A stretch of 64,000 bases of DNA. It comes from Pseudodesulfovibrio sp. Lineage in GTDB: Bacteria > Desulfobacterota > Desulfovibrionia > Desulfovibrionales > Desulfovibrionaceae. The notes beneath the pieces were generated by a model. The model was not told where the DNA came from, searched no databases, and worked only from the letters and a program-made list of their open reading frames with translations. The position numbers were made by a program, and so were the translations under genes. Location: assembly GCA_016744135.1 (NCBI GenBank), contig JADGEX010000002.1:806001-870000 (forward strand), in the 5' to 3' direction. Below are positions 60,879 through 64,000 of the stretch, in pieces (position 1 is the first letter of the stretch; each line of letters opens with the position of its first letter).

Positions 60879-61715
60879 CTATTTGACAGCACCGGCGGTA
60901 ATGCCGCGGATCAGGTGCCTGGACAACAGAATGTAAATGATCAGGATCGGGACGATAGCCAGCGTCAATGATGCCAAAACAGCATTCCAGTCGGTGACAT
61001 ATTGGCCGATGAACTGCTGGACGCCTAAGGTGATGGTCTGTGTCTGTTCGCTTGGAGCCAGAATCAGCGGGAACCAGAGATCATTCCAAACCGGGACCAG
61101 CGTGAAAACGCCGACAGTGGCGATGGCCGGGCGGGTTAACGGCAGAATGACCTTGAAGAAAATAGTGTATTCACTCACACCGTCACAGCGTGCGGCCTCT
61201 TTCAGGTCCTTTGGTATTTGCTGCATGAATTCCGATAGAATGAATATGGCCAGTGGAATACTCTGGGCTACGTAGACCAGCACCAGTGCGGTCAATGTGT
61301 TGGTAAGGTTCATGTCCACGATGAGTTGAAGCAGGCTGACCGAGCCGAGGCGGATGGGAATCATGATTCCGATTGCCAGATAGAGGCCGAGCCATTTGTT
61401 GCCCTTGAATTCGTATTCGGACAAGGCCCATGCTGCCATGGCTCCAAGGATAAGGACCAACGTCAGTGTTGCCACCGTGATGATGATGGAGTTCATGAAA
61501 TAGATTTCGAAATCCGAACGGACCAACACCTTGATGAATCCCTTGAGGCTGAATGTATCGATTCCTGGCAGACTCATGGGGCTGTTGAAGATGGCTCTAC
61601 GTGATTTGAACGAGTTGATGATCGTCAGAAAAATGGGCCACAGGGCGATGAGCGTGTATGTGAGCAGAATTATATGAATGCCCAGCGTGCTGACGGTTTT
61701 CTTGGTTTTGTGCAT
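60879..61715 (-). CDS. Sugar ABC transporter permease (MalG type)
   Basis: 278 residues, six helices; ATPase-coupling EAA loop 'EAARCDGVSEYTIFFKVILPLTRPAI' is present near residue 180. Inner-membrane half of the importer. Ten bases to the ATPase gene and ten from the other permease. Confidence 0.94.
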   Translation of the reverse strand: MHKTKKTVSTLGIHIILLTYTLIALWPIFLTIINSFKSRRAIFNSPMSLPGIDTFSLKGFIKVLVRSDFEIYFMNSIIITVATLTLVLILGAMAAWALSEYEFKGNKWLGLYLAIGIMIPIRLGSVSLLQLIVDMNLTNTLTALVLVYVAQSIPLAIFILSEFMQQIPKDLKEAARCDGVSEYTIFFKVILPLTRPAIATVGVFTLVPVWNDLWFPLILAPSEQTQTITLGVQQFIGQYVTDWNAVLASLTLAIVPILIIYILLSRHLIRGITAGAVK

Positions 61716-61724
61716 GATAGTCTC

Positions 61725-62657
61725 CTACAGTGCGTACCGGCGCAGTTTGCGTTGCAGGATGAAGAGATACAGCAGGACGCCGAGCAGGATGACCATGAAC
61801 ATCATGGTCGCGATGGTGGCACCCATTGTCGGGTTGCCCAATTGGAGTTGGAATCCGAAGAAGGTACGGTAAAAAAGAGTGCCCATGATGTCACTGGAGA
61901 AGTTTGGTCCGGCCAAAGCCCCTTTGACCGCGTAAATAAGGTCGAAGGCGTTGAAGTTCGCCACAAAGGTCAGAATGGAGACCATGGCAATGGTGGGCAG
62001 GATGAGTGGCAGTTTGATATGCCAGAAAATTTCCCAGTGTGTGGCGCCGTCAATGATGGCTCCTTCCACCAGATCATGCGGAATGTTTAGCATGGCCGCG
62101 TAGATCAGCATCATGGGAATGCCTACGAACTGCCAGACCGAGATGAGTGACAGGGTGACAAGAGTCGTGCCCTCTTGTCCCAGCCATGGCTGGAACCAGT
62201 CTGTTAGGCCGATGAAGCTAAGAAGGGTTTCACTGACGCCCCAGAGTGGACTGAGGATGAGTTGCCAGATGAAGCCGATGATAACCACTGACAACATGGT
62301 GGGTATGAAAATCAGTGTGCGGTACGTGGTGCGTCCCGTGAGTTTTGGCAGGCTGAGCAGGGCTGCCAGCATTATACCGATTGGATTTTGTACAAACATG
62401 TGGACGCAGAAAAATTTAAAGTTGTTCAGAAGTGCGTTCCAGAACGGTTTGGACCATTGGGGGTCGGTGATCAGTGTGATGTAGTTGGCCAACCCTGAGA
62501 AAGATAAAGCGTCATTGCCGTCAGTTGCATAGAGGCTTAATCGGATGGAATCGAGCAAAGGGTAGATCATGAACAATGTGTAGATGATCGTTGCCGGAGC
62601 TAGGAATAGCACGATGTGGTGTGGGAAACGGGCGAACCTACCGCCTGATGCGCTCAT
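61725..62657 (-). CDS. Sugar ABC transporter permease (MalF type)
   Basis: 310 residues, six or more helices; EAA loop 'EGAIIDGATHWEIFWHIKLPLI' near residue 205. Pairs with the MalG-type permease. Follows the binding-protein gene after a hairpin. Confidence 0.94.
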   Translation of the reverse strand: MSASGGRFARFPHHIVLFLAPATIIYTLFMIYPLLDSIRLSLYATDGNDALSFSGLANYITLITDPQWSKPFWNALLNNFKFFCVHMFVQNPIGIMLAALLSLPKLTGRTTYRTLIFIPTMLSVVIIGFIWQLILSPLWGVSETLLSFIGLTDWFQPWLGQEGTTLVTLSLISVWQFVGIPMMLIYAAMLNIPHDLVEGAIIDGATHWEIFWHIKLPLILPTIAMVSILTFVANFNAFDLIYAVKGALAGPNFSSDIMGTLFYRTFFGFQLQLGNPTMGATIATMMFMVILLGVLLYLFILQRKLRRYAL

Positions 62658-62681
62658 TCTGATACCTTCGGAAAAACGTGA

Positions 62682-62709
62682 AAAGGGACCCCCGTATGGG
62701 AGTCCCTTT
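62682..62709 (-). terminator. Attenuating hairpin after binding-protein gene
   Basis: AAAGGGACTCCC / GGGGGTCCCTTT type stem read on the minus strand, then TT-rich sequence. Typical stem between binding-protein and permease genes that keeps binding protein in excess. Confidence 0.65.
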
Positions 62710-62721
62710 GTTGTTGGATTG

Positions 62722-63981
62722 CTATTGTTGGGGCTTGTACCATTTTTCGAGACCGGCCTGCGTTTCCTTGGCAGCGTCCTCGGGAGTCATGGTGCCGTTG
62801 ATGACCTGAGAGCTGACATTCCACAGCTGGTTCTCAAGGTTCGGGTTGCCACGTGAGAGGATCTGGTAGGAGTTACGGATGGTGGACTCATGCGTGTTGC
62901 GCCAGTTGATGAATTCCTGGGCAACCGGGTCTTTCAGAGAAACCTTGTGGTTGGACAGGGGGAAGAAACCGGGCAGGGAATTTGCGTACAGTTCAGCAAA
63001 TTCGGGAGTGGATAACCATTCCAGGAACAGGCGAGCGGCTTCCTTGTTCGGAGAGGCGGCATTCAGGCCTAGTGCTATGTCGGTATGATCGGATATGTAC
63101 CCTTTGGTAGCGCCTTCTGGCAGCGGCGGGGGAAATGCACCGAATTTGAAATCGGCTTGAGTGTTGAATGTGGTGATGTCCCAGGAACCGGCGGGATAGA
63201 TAACGGCACGGCCAAGGGTGAACAGGTTCTGGCTGTCAGGATACTTCTGCGCCTTGAACCCTTTACCCATGTATGGTGCCCACTTAGCGAGCTGTTTCCA
63301 TGTATTGACATAGGGGGCATCGGTCAGCTTGGCGGTTCCGGCGATCAGCGCTTTGCGGCCTTCTTCGCCTCTCCAGTAGTTGGGACCGATGTTTTGGAAA
63401 CCCATGGTGGCAGCTTCCCACTGGTCGGCTGTGCCCAGTGACAGGGGCGTATAGTTACCGTCGGCTTTGATCTTTTCGAGAACCGTGAAGAATTCTGCTT
63501 CGGTTGTAGGAATGGACAGACCAAGTTCTTCGAAGATTTCCTTGTTGTATATGAAGCCGTGGATGACGGACGCCATTGGAACCGCAAAGGTGGATTTACC
63601 GTCATCGGTTTGCCATGCGGATTTGGCGACGTCGGAAAATTCTTTCATGCCTGCAAGATCGTTCAGATCAACAATGTAGCCCTTGTTGAACATTTCGAGG
63701 GAGGCGTCGAAGGGACGGCAGGTGATCAAGTCTCCTGCTGTTCCGCCAGCCAGTTTGGCATTGAGGCCTGCATTGTACTCTGCTGGAGGCATGGGAGTGA
63801 AGATGATTTTGATATCCGGGTGTTTCTTGCTAAATGCCGGAATGATGGTGTCGGTCCAGATGTCGCTGTCGTCATTGCGCCAGCTTTCGATTTTCAACGT
63901 AGTTGCGGCAAAGACACCGGTCGCGAGCATGCTGACGATCAGCAGCGCAGCCAGCGTGAATTCTGTAAGTCTTTTCAGCAT
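62722..63981 (-). CDS. Sugar ABC transporter substrate-binding protein
   Basis: 419 residues with a Sec signal ('LAALLIVSMLATGVFA', cleavage after A25). Family-1 extracellular binding protein: 'IIPAFSKKHPDIKIIFTPMPPAEYNAGLNAKLAGGTAGDL' and 'AVIYPAGSWDI'. First gene of the importer operon, with GGGAGGAACC before the ATG. Substrate probably a sugar or polyol; not predictable here. Confidence 0.93.
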   Translation of the reverse strand: MLKRLTEFTLAALLIVSMLATGVFAATTLKIESWRNDDSDIWTDTIIPAFSKKHPDIKIIFTPMPPAEYNAGLNAKLAGGTAGDLITCRPFDASLEMFNKGYIVDLNDLAGMKEFSDVAKSAWQTDDGKSTFAVPMASVIHGFIYNKEIFEELGLSIPTTEAEFFTVLEKIKADGNYTPLSLGTADQWEAATMGFQNIGPNYWRGEEGRKALIAGTAKLTDAPYVNTWKQLAKWAPYMGKGFKAQKYPDSQNLFTLGRAVIYPAGSWDITTFNTQADFKFGAFPPPLPEGATKGYISDHTDIALGLNAASPNKEAARLFLEWLSTPEFAELYANSLPGFFPLSNHKVSLKDPVAQEFINWRNTHESTIRNSYQILSRGNPNLENQLWNVSSQVINGTMTPEDAAKETQAGLEKWYKPQQ

Positions 63982-64000
63982 CGGTTCCTCCCTGTTTAGG

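Noticed and set aside
1-64000. CRISPR array, prophage or insertion sequence
   Set aside because: No regularly spaced repeats, integrase, transposase or terminal inverted repeats were seen.

Overview
The window reads as a chromosomal segment of an anaerobic deltaproteobacterium close to Desulfovibrio/Pseudodesulfovibrio. This is inferred from the mix of heterodisulfide-reductase-like (Hdr) iron-sulfur proteins, multihaem cytochromes, molybdenum respiratory enzymes, a glycyl radical enzyme, C_GCAxxG_C_C and DUF4125 proteins, selenocysteine use and many sigma-54 controlled units. No dsr/apr genes lie in the window, so sulfate reduction is not shown directly.

Left part (1-7.8 kb): a truncated cytochrome b/HdrE-like membrane protein carrying one haem c motif and four Cys clusters, an HdrB-like CCG protein and glycerol kinase (glpK) form a likely glycerol/electron-transfer unit. 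An acyltransferase, an iron-type alcohol dehydrogenase and an orphan HdrD-like protein follow, with a 230-base palindrome-rich intergenic element between the last two.

8.2-24.4 kb is an S-/N-oxide respiration island: a FmdE-MoeA fusion, a lipoprotein-type hybrid kinase with a periplasmic binding domain, its NtrC-type regulator, a DmsABC-like reductase with TorD-type chaperone and ferredoxin, and a torC-torD-torA operon. Three promoters in the island share a palindrome, GTTTTCCA-N7-TGGAAAAC, upstream of -24/-12 sigma-54 elements, which predicts a single two-component regulon covering all of it. Then come tpx and creBCD.

28.9-38.8 kb holds a glycyl radical enzyme island: a HesB/IscA-like selenoprotein hidden by an in-frame UGA with a clear bacterial SECIS hairpin, a C_GCAxxG_C_C protein, a glycyl radical activase, a glycyl radical enzyme with Cys-Val-Ser where eliminases have Cys-Val-Glu, a divergent PAS/sigma-54 activator, a TSUP permease, a DUF4125 protein and an APC permease. 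Both the enzyme and the APC permease have sigma-54 promoters, and the permease mRNA has a long structured leader.

38.9-44.6 kb is a compact minus-strand operon of unknown function: GntR/FCD regulator, small Tat-like protein, 11-TM membrane protein, Tat metallo-beta-lactamase-fold protein and CobW GTPase with a large extra N-terminal domain. It is preceded by ATTGG-N5-CCAAT operators.

The remainder is housekeeping and signalling: a PAS/GAF protein, HAD phosphatase, two PilZ proteins, a Fur-family regulator, tRNA-Ser(UGA), two small proteins, a large hybrid kinase, a chemoreceptor, an Ada-AlkA fusion with ogt, a ROK regulator and a complete sugar-type ABC importer. No CRISPR array, rRNA, insertion sequence or phage gene was seen.
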